Assembly: GCA_905221605.1 (NCBI GenBank)
Contig: CAJNDS010002102.1
Location: 1,045,147 to 1,109,146, forward strand
DNA: 64,000 nucleotides
Reading direction: 5' to 3'
DNA from: Symbiodinium natans
Lineage: Eukaryota > Sar > Dinophyceae > Suessiales > Symbiodiniaceae
Shown here piece after piece: positions 11,641 to 23,391 of the stretch. The notes beneath the pieces are model-generated. The model worked only from the letters and a program-made list of their open reading frames with translations, was not told the DNA's origin and ran no database searches. The translations under genes were made by a program, and so were the position numbers. Position 1 is the first letter of the stretch. Every line of letters begins with the position of its first letter.

Positions 11641-13769
11641 CTACACCCCCAACCCTAGCATGAGTAGGTGCTAAACGCCATCATTTCATCTCACAGTACT
11701 TCATGAAAAGGCGACACTTGCGAGCCGGGAATTTTTCTCTCTCTACTGAGGAAGCTCTGGCACCCCAGCTTGAATTGTATGGGAAGCCAATGGGACCCCG
11801 AGGACCCGGAGCCTTGAAACCCGAAGCATTTAGGGTTTATCGTTTAGGTCTTAAGGTAACACACAACAAAGTTGCTTATCTTCCCTGTTCTAAAAGATCC
11901 CGAAGGCTCACGAATCGAAACATTCCCCCCAATTTCCGCATTTGGGGCGTCACCTTGTTCAGCAGGCCACCGCCATCCGCTCCTGAACACAGAATGTAGG
12001 TCCGAAGGGGCTGTGGGCGATGCAGTGACAGCATGCACCGGAGCCCTGGTTTTACATTCCTACTGTCCTACTTGAGGACACTCATCTTTTTGCGAAACCC
12101 TTCGGCAAGCACTGTGTGTGCTCTTCCATTGCTCCCGCGGACGCTTACCCCTCTGAAAATTGGCAAACTGGAGCACAAAGGCTCAAAAGCTCAGCACCGC
12201 AAGGATCAAAGCAGACTTTTCAGACTGCACGAAGCTGCCCGCAGCACTCTTCCAAAAGCTGGGTGTGCCCTGGTTTTGGCTCAGCGGTCTATCAGCTTGC
12301 AGCCAGAAACAGGAGCTCATTTCGCGAAAATTGGCAAACTGGAGCTTGGCGGTTCGTGGCCACTCGCAGCGCAAGAGTTGGGTGGAGGATTTGGGGCAAG
12401 AAGTCAGACTTCAGAGTCTAAAAGCATCCGCGGAGGACATGCTTCCTCAAAACCTTCTGCGTGCTTCCGCGGCCCAGCTTCGGAAAATGTTTCTGTGCGT
12501 GATGACCCATGCTGCTCAGCAAGCTGCTCAGCAACCCCTTTTCCCTACTAATTGCACAAACAAGACGCAAATACTGAGACACTGCATAGGACTCACATGG
12601 CACCGCGTCCTTGAACTCCGCCAACTTTGCGCATTCTCGGGCTGACTGCATGGATGCCTATACTGTCCCTCTTGCAAAACTTTCAACCCTCAACCCCAAG
12701 ACAAGCCGGAACATAACTTGAACATAGCTACATCCCTGCCCATCGGGTGCTCCTCTCCCTCCAGACCCCCGTACTGGAGTCGACTGCGACGACTGGGTGG
12801 GTTCGGGCCTGGACGAGGTGGCGCAGCATAGAGGAGGCGTCGAAGGGGGCATTTCCCAAACTAGTGGTACCCTAATCTACCCACAAACTCATTGTACTCT
12901 AACACCCTGGTTCTAGGTAGCTTTACTTTGGGAAGCCCCGAAAAATGGAGCAAAAGCATCGATGGCACGGGGTTTCCGGGGCCCGGGCTTGGCGAAAGGA
13001 TCTCCCCTGGAACGTGTTGGAACACCGCAGGTCTTCAGGTGCATGACCTTCCCCGGGCTGCAACTTGCTGGGCTACTAGATTTCTAGGTCATTTTCTCCT
13101 TAGGGCCTCTTTGGTTTTGAGTTTGTAGGGTCTCTGGAGCTGCGGGGTTTGGAATGTACGTGTTTGCGATTGAGCACGGATACTGCTCACGTGAAGCCTC
13201 TGTGCGCCCGCCGGCATGCAAACGAGCACAATGAAGGCATCTGACAGTACTGGAACCATACTATAGCCCTACCCACCGAGTGGTGTTATTGTCAAAGCGT
13301 CAGCAAGATTAGACGTTGTGCTTGCGGTAGGGTCTTATTTGTTGTTGTCGCGTGTCGCTTAGCGTTTCCTTTTTTGCTTGTTTCTTCTGCTGCTGCTGCA
13401 GCTGCTGCTGCGGTTTTTGTTGTCGCTGTCGCCTTGTGGTGTGATGACATGTGTGCTTCGCTTCTTCAAAACGTGTTATGTACACACTGTGCAGAATTAT
13501 GTTGTAAGTACATGTTTTGGATGTTTTTGAACCCGCGCCATGCAACCGCCTGAGACGGGAACGCGACTGCACCATCACTCCACGACAGCACCAGTGCACA
13601 TGAACAAGACATAACAAGACTAAGCACACAAAGCCCTACTAGCGACTGCTATCAACCGCTCGTCAGGAGCAGCCGTAGTACATGGTCAACGAAACACCGA
13701 TACGAGTGGACATTCCATGTCGGGATGTCAATATTTTGGTTCATGGCTCGGAGGGCCCATGCGAATTGC
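11641..13769. other. Gene-poor DNA
   Basis: A GAAAATTGGCAAACTGGAGC word occurs at about 12154 and 12327, in a local direct duplication. The 172-codon frame 12033-12551 has no domain. Confidence 0.5.
13385..13412 (+). repeat. CTG/CAG trinucleotide run
   Basis: Nine trinucleotides of CTGCTGCTGCAGCTGCTG type, making a near palindrome. Confidence 0.8.
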
Positions 13770-13855
13770 AACTCTAACCCTAAACCCTAAACCCTTTTTG
13801 CTGCTTTAGGCTTAAAACCGTAAACCCTAAACCCTAAACCCTAAACCCTAACCCC
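13770..13855 (+). repeat. Interstitial telomere-like repeat with TTTTTGCT break
   Basis: CCCTAAA units interrupted by CCCTTTTTGCTGCTTTAGG and then resumed. The block at 16500 has the same break motif. Confidence 0.8.
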
Positions 13856-14001
13856 CAGAGGGCCCTGCAAGAGCACGGCCCTGCAGGGCACGCCCACACC
13901 GTGGGCAGCCGGCATCCTCAGAGGCCTTGGAGCCATAGTGACGTATTAGCATGTCGGCGTGCCTTTTTTTTTCTGTATACGTCATTTACATGTAAATACA
14001 G

Positions 14002-14002
14002 A

Positions 14003-14035
<33 letters not shown>

Positions 14036-14067
14036 TTTATTTATTTATTTATTTATGTATGTATATA
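14002..14067 (+). repeat. TA and TTTA microsatellite
   Basis: TA run passing into TTTA units. With the AAACAAAT/AATAAAT-rich stretch (14125-14200) it forms the AT-rich target region of the 643-bp element. Confidence 0.9.
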
Positions 14068-14210
14068 CTTGTACATGTATAAAGGTAGACTACATCTGCA
14101 AAAAGGCAGACATTTTAGATGCAAACAAACAAATAGATAAACAAACAAATCAATAAATAGATAAACAAATGAAATCAATAAATAAAATACATTAACAACA
14201 CATATATATT

Positions 14211-14853
14211 TTGGGTTCGGCCGGTCCACACTAACAGTCACCACCAGCAGACCCACAAATAAAAGCACCCGGTAAATGCCAAAAAATTGACTGAGATTCC
14301 TGCTATTCCTGGTGCTATTCCTGGTGCTATTTCTGGTGCTATTTCTGGTGCATGTTTTTGTGCTTTTCCTGGTGCTATTTCTGGTGCTATTTTTTGTGCT
14401 ATTGTTTGTGCTATTTCTGGTGCTATTTTTTGTGCTATTGTTTGTGCTATTTCTGGTGCTATTTCTGGTGCTGTTGCTGGTGCTATGTGACTAACAATCA
14501 CCATCAGCAGACCCACAAAAAACAGCACCCGGTAAATGCTAAGCTGCTAAAATTGACTGGGATTCCTGGTGCTATTTCTGGTGCTATTGTTTGTGCTATT
14601 TCTGGTGCTATTTTTTGTGCTATTCCTGGCGCTATTTCTGGTGCTATTTTTTGTGCTATTGTTTGTGCTATTTCTGGTGCTATTTCTGGTGCTATTTCTG
14701 CTGCTATGTGACTAACAGTCACCACCAGCAGACCCACAAAAAGAAGCACCCGGTAAATGCTAAAATTGACTGGGATTCCTGGTGCTATTTTTGGCCTGTG
14801 TGTTATAAGGCCACGGCGATATTTGACTGTTAGTGTGGACCGGCCGAACCCAA
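14211..14853. mobile_element. 643-bp element with 29-bp perfect terminal inverted repeats
   Basis: The ends 14211-14239 and 14825-14853 are perfect inverted repeats of 29 bp starting TTGGGTTCGG. They are flanked by the 8-bp direct repeat TATATATT (14203-14210 and 14854-14861). The interior has no transposase: it holds three direct copies of a segment beginning CTAACA(G/A)TCACCA (at 14231, 14491 and 14712) separated by a 12-bp-type minisatellite. It fits a non-autonomous terminal-inverted-repeat transposon with 8-bp duplications; the AT-rich target makes the duplication less certain. Confidence 0.7.
14290..14707 (+). repeat. GGTGCTATT-type minisatellite in two blocks
   Basis: Tandem variants of TCTGGTGCTATT and TTTTGTGCTATT run at about 14300-14486 and 14567-14707. 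Open frames over it (GAISGAIFCAIV-like) are products of the repeat and not genes. Confidence 0.85.
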
Positions 14854-15038
14854 TATATATTTATTTATTTATATTTATGAAAACCTGTATATGTACATCT
14901 TTGCATGCATGTATGGCTGGAGAAGCAGCCTTCGGGCCATCGCCCCCTTCATGGACCTCTTTCGGATCAGTGAGGGGTCTTGCTTTTTTTTGGTCCGGGC
15001 CACAACCCTAGCAATGTTTTTTCAAGAGACTTCGCCAG

Positions 15039-15054
15039 ACCCTAAACCCTAAAC
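15039..15054 (+). repeat. Short CCCTAAA block
   Basis: Two CCCTAAA units followed by a C run. Confidence 0.6.
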
Positions 15055-15423
15055 CCCCCCTTCCCACCCCAGTCTCCGAGGAGTTTGGGTCGGCCATTCT
15101 GGCTCTCCCGTCGGTACCGCGTACAAGGGCTGCATGCGAGGGTCTCGTACTTTTGTGCCGCCCTCGAATGAAGTTCCTTGCGGCCTTATGCAGAGTCGCC
15201 ATTCTTGGTGTCCGCCTGCATGTATGCGCACGCGTGCGTGCGCCTGTGCATGTGTGCATTTAACAACGCATGCATGCATGTCTCTACACAAACCAGTTGA
15301 GACACGACTGGGACTCAAAAAGGGAAACATCACGGAAAACATCGAGGCGCAGAAGTTGGCCCTCGGTCACCGGCACTGTCTGTTGAGATCCTCCCTAAGG
15401 CCTAAGGCCTATACCCCCTGACT

Positions 15424-15473
15424 CACTAAACCCTAAACCCTAAACCCTAAACTCTAAACCCTAAAACCTAAAA
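15424..15473 (+). repeat. Interstitial telomere-like repeat (CCCTAAA)
   Basis: About seven units with minor variants. Confidence 0.8.
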
Positions 15474-16499
15474 CATGCAAGTACATGTCATGCCTAGTTG
15501 CCTACACCGCATGCTGAGTCTCGCACTCCAGAAGGAGGCCTACAGCAGAGATGGAGGGAGGGGGGGGGGGTAGTGAGTGGGCGCGTGAGTTTTTATTTGG
15601 GTAGAATTGATAGAATTCCTAGAAAAAAATCCCCCTCCTCCTTTCAGGCAGCTGTTTTCGTAGCACACTCATTATCTTGTTGACAAAAAGGAAACAACCA
15701 ACATTACCTCCTGGAGCTCGGCACGCAGGAGACGTGCTGAGTGGCAAGAGCTCTGGCATTCTGCATCCGAACTTCCCTACACTCGACATGGAAATTCCCT
15801 TCCAGGGTTCCTTGGGGCCTCTTCGATCTTTTGCAACTTCTTCGCTCGGTTTAAGGCGACCAAGCAACGGAAACCCAGCGCCTAGGCCCACGAAGTCCAG
15901 GGCTCACCCCGAAACCCTCCCAGAAACAAGGTGGAACTCGGCTAAGAAAGGGGCCTTAACAATGAAAATGGGGTGTTTTGGGGGATTCTTACAGAATAAA
16001 TATAAAGGGACCAAAAAAGAATGCTATTCCGACCCCTGTACTAGGTGCCTAGAACTGGTCGATGGAGGCTGCGGCTGTTCGGGCGGCCTCGCCTGGTCAG
16101 AAATGAAACAATGGGCTCTCTAAGTGTTTTTTTTCGCTCCCGCACAGCTTCTCTAAGGGTTTAGGGTTTAGGGAGAGTTTCGGTTAGAGGGAGCGAGGGA
16201 GAGATGTAGGATCGCATCGATGGATGCATCGATGTAGGTGACGATTCGCTGCAGTCGGGGTACAACAAGGCGGATTGTGTGGTTGCGCTGTCGCTGGCTC
16301 TCCGAATCGCAGCTTTACTTCATCATGGTAAAGTTTCGACAGCTGAGAAACATCTAAACAGTAAACGCTTTAGTTGTCCAGAAAATCGAATGGTCTGTGT
16401 CTGGAAAGTCGACACAAACTAAAAGCACCATGTGTTCAAGAAGCTAACTTCAAAGCGTCAAAAACAAATCGCCCGCATCCCAACCGCACCGGCGACGAG
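15474..16499. other. Gene-poor DNA with one unassigned frame
   Basis: The frame 15677-16123 plus (148 codons) ends in a cysteine-rich part (CYSDPCTRCLELVDGGCGC) but matches no zinc motif that I know. A short TTTAGGG block lies at 16156-16172. Confidence 0.4.
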
Positions 16500-16545
16500 C
16501 ACCCTAAACCCTTTTTGCTAAACCCTAAACCCTAAACCCTAAACC
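16500..16545 (+). repeat. Interstitial telomere-like repeat with TTTTTGCT break
   Basis: CCCTAAACCCTTTTTGCT then CCCTAAA units; it shares the break motif with 13770-13855. Confidence 0.8.
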
Positions 16546-16683
16546 CAAAACAGCCTTTCTCCCTAGGGGCCTTCGGCCGGCGAGGGGCACTGGCACCCCG
16601 GGCTCGGGGCTCCACAGCAAAGCCTGAAAGGTTGGGAGTGGCTTCGGGGGCCTGGGACTTCTGGGGGTTTAGGGTTTTTGGGT

Positions 16684-17019
16684 TAATCCGAGCTCCTGTT
16701 TAATCAAACCCCCCACATTTAAAGAAATTCTTTTCGGCCGGAGCCCGCCGGAAGACTACTTTCCATTAGGGTGGATTTCGTATGGGGATACCCCCCCACA
16801 TTTAAAGGAATTTGTTGGGGGGCGTTCAAAAATCTGTCGGCAGGCTTCTTGTTTTGCTTGCGGAGATGCGAAGCTACAGCACCTCAGGGATCTGCAGCCT
16901 ATTGTTTTTAATAGAGAATCAATACAGGGCCATGGTCCAACTATTGCGGAACCCTGCATTCCTTATTGTGGGGGGGGGGGGGGGGGGGCCCCCCCCCAAT
17001 TAAACAGGAGCTCGGATTA
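16684..17019. mobile_element. 336-bp element with 21-bp perfect terminal inverted repeats in telomere-like DNA
   Basis: Ends 16684-16704 and 16999-17019 are perfect 21-bp inverted repeats starting TAATCCGAGC. TTTAGGG-like sequence lies directly on both sides, so a target duplication cannot be resolved. Inside, a CCCCCCACATTTAAAG segment occurs twice (about 16709 and 16791), and a run of 19 G followed by 9 C lies at 16970-16997. Confidence 0.6.
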
Positions 17020-17110
17020 GGGTTTAGGGTTTAGGGTTTTTGGGTTTAGGGTTCTGGGGTTTTATAAGGTTTAGGGTCTGGAGGTTTACAAGGTTTAGGG
17101 ACTTCTGGGT
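17018..17110 (+). repeat. Interstitial telomere-like repeat (TTTAGGG, degenerate)
   Basis: TTTAGGG units on the plus strand directly after the 336-bp element, decaying into TTTATAAGG and GGTTTACAAGG variants. Confidence 0.75.
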
Positions 17111-20094
17111 TTGGGCTTGTCTTTGTTTGCCACCCGCCTAGCTGACACTCTGGCCACATTGCAGGGGAGGCCAGCATCATACCCCAAGGAGGTCTCTACA
17201 TCCAAATTGAAAGGAGTTCGGGTGCAGGAGACGAGGCATGGTGACGGGCCCATGGTACATGAATGATGCGCAACCTTATCTGCTGTCAACCCTCTCTCTC
17301 TCTCTCGCAGACTCGGGAATCTGCTGTTAACCCTAAAACCACTAAACCCGCAACTGCGCTGCCAAAAAAATGGAAAGATGTGGCGCGACAGCACATGGAG
17401 AACAAAAACATTTCTGCAAAACCACAATCTGAACAACCTTTCAACTCTGCGGGCCTGTAAGTCCATGAGAGGCCTTATGCACACATTGCTCTCAACATCC
17501 CAACCCTAAAAAGCATAATTCCCTAAGCATCCTTTGTTTTGGGCCGAGCCTCTCTTCGACAGCCCTGAACCCTTGAACCCTTTCCCCTGAAAGCTCAGCC
17601 CCCATCCTGGCCTTGGCTCTGTGGCTCTGTGCCCTGACTCCGATCCGCCGACACGGCGCCTTTGTGGGGGTTTTTCGCTCCGTTAGAAATTGAAAGGCTT
17701 TAGGGCTTCGGGCTGAGGGATTGTTCTTTGACGCTCATGCTCGCACAAGGTAGGCAAGGCTTCCGGATTCGGCAGAACACAGCAAACTGGGCCACTTCAG
17801 AGACAATGCAGGAGACAAGAAGCCCACGAGACGCAATCCACATCCTAGGCAAAGGTACCCAACGGGCTTCGCTTCTTCAAGCTTCTAGCGGGGTGAGCAG
17901 CATATTGGGAAGTTCTCAACATGAGAGTACAGAGGACGGCCCAACATCACCCAACATCTCAGGGAGGAGTAGCAGCGCTTGCCAGGAACGGCTTTCAGCT
18001 GGAATTCTGAGTTCCTGGTCAATTTAGCATGGCATCAAGCCCAGTGCGCTGACTACCCCCCCCCCCCTCCGACCAGAGAACTGCGACTGTTTGCTGTTTG
18101 CCCGAGCAGCGCTCACAAGTGGCTAACAACGTCGAAGCAACCCAATCTTTTGCTGCGCCTGACATTTCACGGATCAATGCAACTGCGAAGGCTCTGAAGT
18201 CTAGCTGCGATGAAGATAGAAGTGGCGGTTGCTTCAGCTGCACAGGTTCGGCTAGTCAGGCTAGTCTCGGCTAGTCCTCTGCCTGCCCCTCAGTGCTTTC
18301 ACCTCAGATGCTGCAAGTCGTGGGCCATCGAGGATTCCACACAGCAATCGGGACTCCTGAGGTCCCAGCCTTCTGAAGCCTCCTTGTTGGGGATGTCAGG
18401 AACCCTGAACGCGAAACAATCATTGCCACAGCAGGAATGTGGGACAATGATGGGACATCTCCTGCTGCGTGGCCGAATACGTGTTGGACTTTGAACTGCT
18501 GGAAGACTTTAGTAACTTCAGCAGCCGCTTTGTGCGGAATTTCGAAGCTGGCCTGTCGGGCGCAGGCTGTATCTCTCCTGCTGGCTTGGGCCTGCACAGG
18601 GGCGCCAACTCCGCGCCAACAAGGGCCTGGGGGTTGGCACGAGGCAGTTAGCATCTTTGCGCATAGCCCCTCTACATGTGCAGTAGCCATCCACCTTCAC
18701 CGCTTTCTTGCATCAGGCTCTTGGACCAGTTACCTTCTTTTGAGACGAAGCCTTGGTACTTTCTAGCCTTCCCATGGTAGCTGCAATCTCCGGAGTGCAG
18801 ATTTGGAAGCTCTCAGACTCCGAGCTCCCAAAAGCAGAAGCCCTAGTCAGACTCTGCTATGAGTTCCGAGATCCTCACCCCTGGGCCCCTCCGCACCCGT
18901 CCATACTCTAAAACATTCTGTACATGCATCAAGCTGAGCCTCGGCATCGGTACATTTCGTGCCTGGCGATCAAGGCAGAGTGCCTCGGCACCCTCCAAGA
19001 CTTCGCCTCAGATGCCGCTGTTTTTTTTCAGCGATCGCGTGTCTATATACGTGTGTCTTGCAAGTCGTCGGTTTGGTATTTCGTGAGGAGTCGAGTCGAG
19101 TCCAGGCAGGATGGGCCTGATGGTGGAGGAACAATGCACCGTCGAGGCGAAACATCTAAGCCTAAGATCAGTGCATTGGACGCACAACCTTGAAAATGGC
19201 GATGCCAGTTCCAGTATGCGAAAATGGTGACTGTTAGAGATTGCCCTTGGTGCATTGATTTAATTGATTTGTGCCGAACAACACAATTCAGGCGAACTTT
19301 GCACGCTTTGTTTGAAAGGAGTGTGCTCGGGTAGTTTACAGGCTTGGGACTTAAGCATGTTGTCCCTCCGCTACTATGCAGGTCTAATTCAACGAACAGC
19401 AGGTCAGGGTGCTTGCCAACAGGACTCATCAAGTTCTGTTGGACTTTTGTGGCTACAGTTCAACTACCTACACGAAGCGCGATGCTCGAAGAGTGGTGCT
19501 CCCAGGTCTCCTCGATCACCCGGCATAACCCCCCAAAATGTGTAAGACTACGGTGACAGCACGTCGCAAGTGTGACATACGGGAGCACGATCCAAAAGTC
19601 AAAAACAACGAAGGTTAAGCACCGTGCACCTCACGAGGAGCATGCGCGTCATTTCGAACACCGTGAAATGCAGATCCCCTTCGGACTGATGAACAGTAAT
19701 TAAACCTATCCAGAGGCTGGAAAGAACCACACTGCTTGGCGAACTCGCAAAAAACACCACAAAGACTCAAAGCACCCAAAACACCCAGCGAAGCCTCCTT
19801 AAGCAGCACCATCATCGAAACAGTATCTTTGCCAAACTTTGCCAAACTTCTACACCTCAAACACCACATCCTCCACCCGGAATTGTTGGGATCCCAGGCG
19901 GATGGTCGGGTGCTCCGAGAGTGCACAGCGCTCAGGCCGGAGGATGCTCGTCTGGAACAGCCCTGAGCTTTTTTGGGTTTCGAGAACCACTCCGCAGGGA
20001 TTCCAAGTCCGAGTGATGATGCGAAGTTGCGACATTGTGTTTTTGAAAAATGAGGGTCGTGGCTACCCTGGGCAAGCTGAAGACACCAGAGCCA
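17111..20094. other. Gene-poor DNA
   Basis: A short CT run at 17292-17307 and a three-copy GGCTAGTC repeat at 18249-18276. No gene recognised. Confidence 0.5.
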
Positions 20095-20133
20095 GGGTTT
20101 AGGGTTTAGGGTTTCGGGTTTAGGGTTTAGGGC
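20095..20133 (+). repeat. Interstitial telomere-like repeat (TTTAGGG)
   Basis: About five TTTAGGG units with one TTTCGGG variant. Confidence 0.8.
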
Positions 20134-20537
20134 GGGGATTTGGGGATGTTTAACTCATAATACATGTAACACAGAATTTATATTGATCTTAATAATACAC
20201 AAAGATACCACTCATCTAATTCTGTGTATATATATATATACACACACGTTTCCCATACCATTAGTCTTATAATTATACCATTATCTTCATGGTACGCGCA
20301 TGTTGTTTGTAGACTTGCGACACAAGCCCGAAGGTCCCTTGCAACTCGATGCTCGTATCGTCTACGTCTGCAGAAATGAGTAGATCGACTTATATGTGTA
20401 TTTATACGTCGAAGCATGGCCTTTGTTGATCCGTTTCCAGGTGTGGTTCTTCTTCTCGATGATGCCTTAGCATGTACGGAAGCACAAGCAAGGTGGAACC
20501 AGCCGGGGCACGGCATCTGAGACCGGTTTAAGTTTAC

Positions 20538-20831
20538 TCAGCATGAATGCTGTTGAGCAATACTCATCGGACGTGTTCCCTCCCACGTTGTGCCCAAAGG
20601 CGCATTTTTGGCCAGGCGGCTGTTGGATGTTTCGATCAAGTTTTTCATGGCCCGGTCATGCGCCGCCTTCATCTCGTCAATGAGGGTATCCACAGAATCG
20701 GTGTCAAAGGTAGTCGGGGAATCCTCCTCCCCCTCCGCCTCCTCCTCTTCGGCCTGCTTGTGGGGCGTTGGGGTTGGAGTGCCAACTGGTCCATCCTCCT
20801 TGGAGACTCGTCTCCCTAACAACCTAACCAC
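20538..20831 (-). CDS. Possible small acidic protein or exon, unknown
   Basis: An open frame of 97 codons on the minus strand whose product looks less random than its surroundings. It has a basic start, an acidic run (EEEEAEGEEDSP, about 28-39), then a probable helix with regularly spaced leucine and alanine (DTLIDEMKAAHDRAMKNLIE). No family is recognised. The complementary frames 20547-20819 and 20590-20982 are also open, so it could equally be chance. It could also be one exon of a larger gene, since dinoflagellate introns often lack GT donors and cannot be placed reliably by eye. Confidence 0.25.
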   Translation of the reverse strand: MVRLLGRRVSKEDGPVGTPTPTPHKQAEEEEAEGEEDSPTTFDTDSVDTLIDEMKAAHDRAMKNLIETSNSRLAKNAPLGTTWEGTRPMSIAQQHSC

Positions 20832-22501
20832 GATTAGAGTCGAAAATCTGCTGCACCTTGTCCCTAACTCATACCTCCAAGGTCAGAACCATGCTTCGGA
20901 ACCCATAAAAGCACCCACGAGAACTTGGCGCCTTAGAAGGGAACTCGTCGGCAAGCAGCCCTGCCAGCGACTCGCGCTCTAGAGGCAGGCGGCCAGCAAT
21001 GTAGTCCTCTCAGCACAAGTGTGTGGTCTTCCGGGCTGCGATCGGACTAGCAACAAATCGCTTTAGCTACAGCTTTGCTATCATGTTTGACCAGCCCCAT
21101 GCCGACAGAAATCCTGAGTATCAACTCACAACAACATGATTGTGGTTTCCTTGTTTCCGGTTTTCGCTTTCTTTCGGGGCCCGTTAAAGGTGCCATGATT
21201 TTTATGTAGCCTCATGTTTCTTGAACGAAGCCGCGCTGCGCTACTATCTGGAGGCAGATCGCACTACTGAATCAACCAGAAGCTCAGATAGAAGAGGAGC
21301 AGCGAATAGGCCAGCGCTGTTGTCTCACACATCCTGCTTATTGAGCCTAGAGCAGTCCCGGAGCAGCTGTATTCGGGCGCAGTGTTCGTCCAGGGCCTTC
21401 AAAGTGTCAAGCGCTGAAGTCATGTACAGTGTTTTCAACACATGCCTCTTAGCGGCATGTGAAAACTCGAGCTACGCCGAGACGTGGAGGAAGCTAAATC
21501 ATTCAAATGAGAACTGTTGGGATGGCCAAGGAGGGTGTACTCCAAACTTGCATCTGTAATCTTTCCAAGGCATAGCAACTAGAATCTTAAAACCGGCTCC
21601 CCTCATAATCAGACTTTCAGACTGAAAGACTCCTGAAAGTACCAGGGGTCTTCTCTTGTAGGTTGCTTTGCCATTCACAAGTTTAAAAGGAATTAAGATG
21701 CTCTTCCGGCTTTGAGGGATCCATGTGGCCCTGGCAGAATTAGGAAAAAGCACATGCTTTTTGCTTCCCCGTGCCTCCCGCTTGCTGCGTGTAGCCTCAG
21801 CTTCCACAGCCTCGCAGCTCGCAGCTCAAGAGTCTGCAAGAGCAGTGTGCAGCCCAATCAAACGCCAGCGAAAGCTCCAACGGCTGTATGTTTCTGTGCT
21901 TCGAAACTATTCGTCCATAAATGCCCCACACGAATCACATCTGCAACCTAAGCCCCCGGGATGAATTTCCGAAGCAGCTGCTTGCCATCTCTGCCTTTGC
22001 TGTGTTTGGCCGGCCCCGTCGTTTCACCACAACCTCCGCCAGCCAAGTCATACTGGGACGTGTTTCTGTCTGCACATGCTGCGGGACAAGTCCAGGGTGG
22101 TGCCCCTCATAACAACGCTGACCGATTGAGTCCTGGTTCCCTGCAAGATCTGACGTTTCAAGGATGCTTGAATGCTAGTTACATGCAAGCTAGAGATGCA
22201 TGCGTCTATGTATGGCCATGAGCAAGGTACCGACATGTTGATCAGAGGGACTATGAAGAGGGCTGGCAGGTCTTCAAGTAAATAGCATGAGAAGGTGATG
22301 ACTGGGGGTAAGGGGCGACGAGCGGGGGGGGGGGGGGGGAAGGTGCCGCTTGGTCATCATGCAGCTCGAGTTCCGCACAAAGCCTTTTTTAACTGTGAAG
22401 TTCCTTCAACCACATCCACATTAAAACCTGCACTACAGACATCTATGGTCGCAAGCTCCCCCCTTTTGCAATCCCCAAAAGCCTCCAACCCGAATATCCT
22501 G

Positions 22502-22530
22502 AAAACCCTACACCCTAAACCCTAAACCCT
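22502..22530 (+). repeat. Short CCCTAAA block
   Basis: Four CCCTA-type units (CCCTACA and CCCTAAA). Confidence 0.7.
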
Positions 22531-23290
22531 ACATCCACGCAGCCGGGCAGACAAGAAAACACTGCGACCTTGAGTTCCGCAATGCGTGCATCGCTCACGG
22601 CTCTCTCGCTCCTTTGTCGTGTGCGGTGGACCGGCAAAAATGGAGGTCCCCCCCGCATTGGCTTATCGAAGCTTTATAAGTTCTACAGATTGGTGAAACA
22701 TTGAGGTGGGCGTATCAGAGCAAGCTTTACAGTTCTGGTTGCTTTCCCGCGGGTTTGCTTCCAACAACTCGGACAAGCTTCGCGGCACATCTGCCAGCTA
22801 CATGCTTCAAGCGGCACTCCCAAGAAGTCAGCTCAAATCCATGAAGCCTTGCGATCATGGTACAGGAGCCCGAACATGCCTCAAGCCTGAAATCCCCAGC
22901 CCGACGCAGCGCATCCCGACCATCTCTCCACTAAGTCTCTCAATGGTCGCCATCAACTCTTTCATCTGCTTGGCCTGCGACAGGTGATGCTTATGTATCA
23001 TATCATTGTATCATTACGCGAAAAACGTTTATAGTATTATGTTTTTTTGTTACTCACATCTGTTAATGAGATTACCATATTAAACTAGTGATTTACTATT
23101 ATGCTTTTAGTCTTGTATTCTTATAATTTACATTTTGGACCTGACTCTCTGTGGCTTGAGTCGATGTTGTGCCTCGTCCTTGGCAACCTGCCGCCACCTT
23201 GAGAGGGCTAGGACATCCTGGCAAGATCTGACGAGGCAAGCGAGACAAACTTCGGGCACAAGGCGAACTACTCAAACTAATGCCTCTAAA

Positions 23291-23391
23291 TTGGGATGTT
23301 CCCCCTCATACCAACAGTCCTTAGTAGGGATTCTAATAGGGTGTACTATAATCCCTATTAAGGACTGTTACGATAAGGGGGAACATCCCAA
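23291..23391. mobile_element. 101-bp palindromic miniature element
   Basis: Arms of 42 bp (23291-23332 and 23350-23391) are inverted copies with only a few mismatches around a 17-bp loop. They begin TTGGGATG. CCTCTAA flanks the element on both sides (23283-23289 and 23392-23398), one base off on the left. This fits a foldback-type miniature transposon with a 7-8-bp target duplication. Confidence 0.7.

Noticed and set aside
12270-12285. TTTTGGCTCA, part of the spliced-leader consensus
   Set aside because: A 10-base match is expected by chance at appreciable odds in 64 kb on two strands, and the flanks do not match.
14238-14749. GAISGAIFCAIV and IAPEIAQ repeat proteins
   Set aside because: Translations of the minisatellite inside the 643-bp element, open on both strands.
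15677-16123. Cysteine-rich tail in a 148-codon frame as a zinc-binding or secreted protein
   Set aside because: The cysteine spacing fits no known motif and there is no supporting context.
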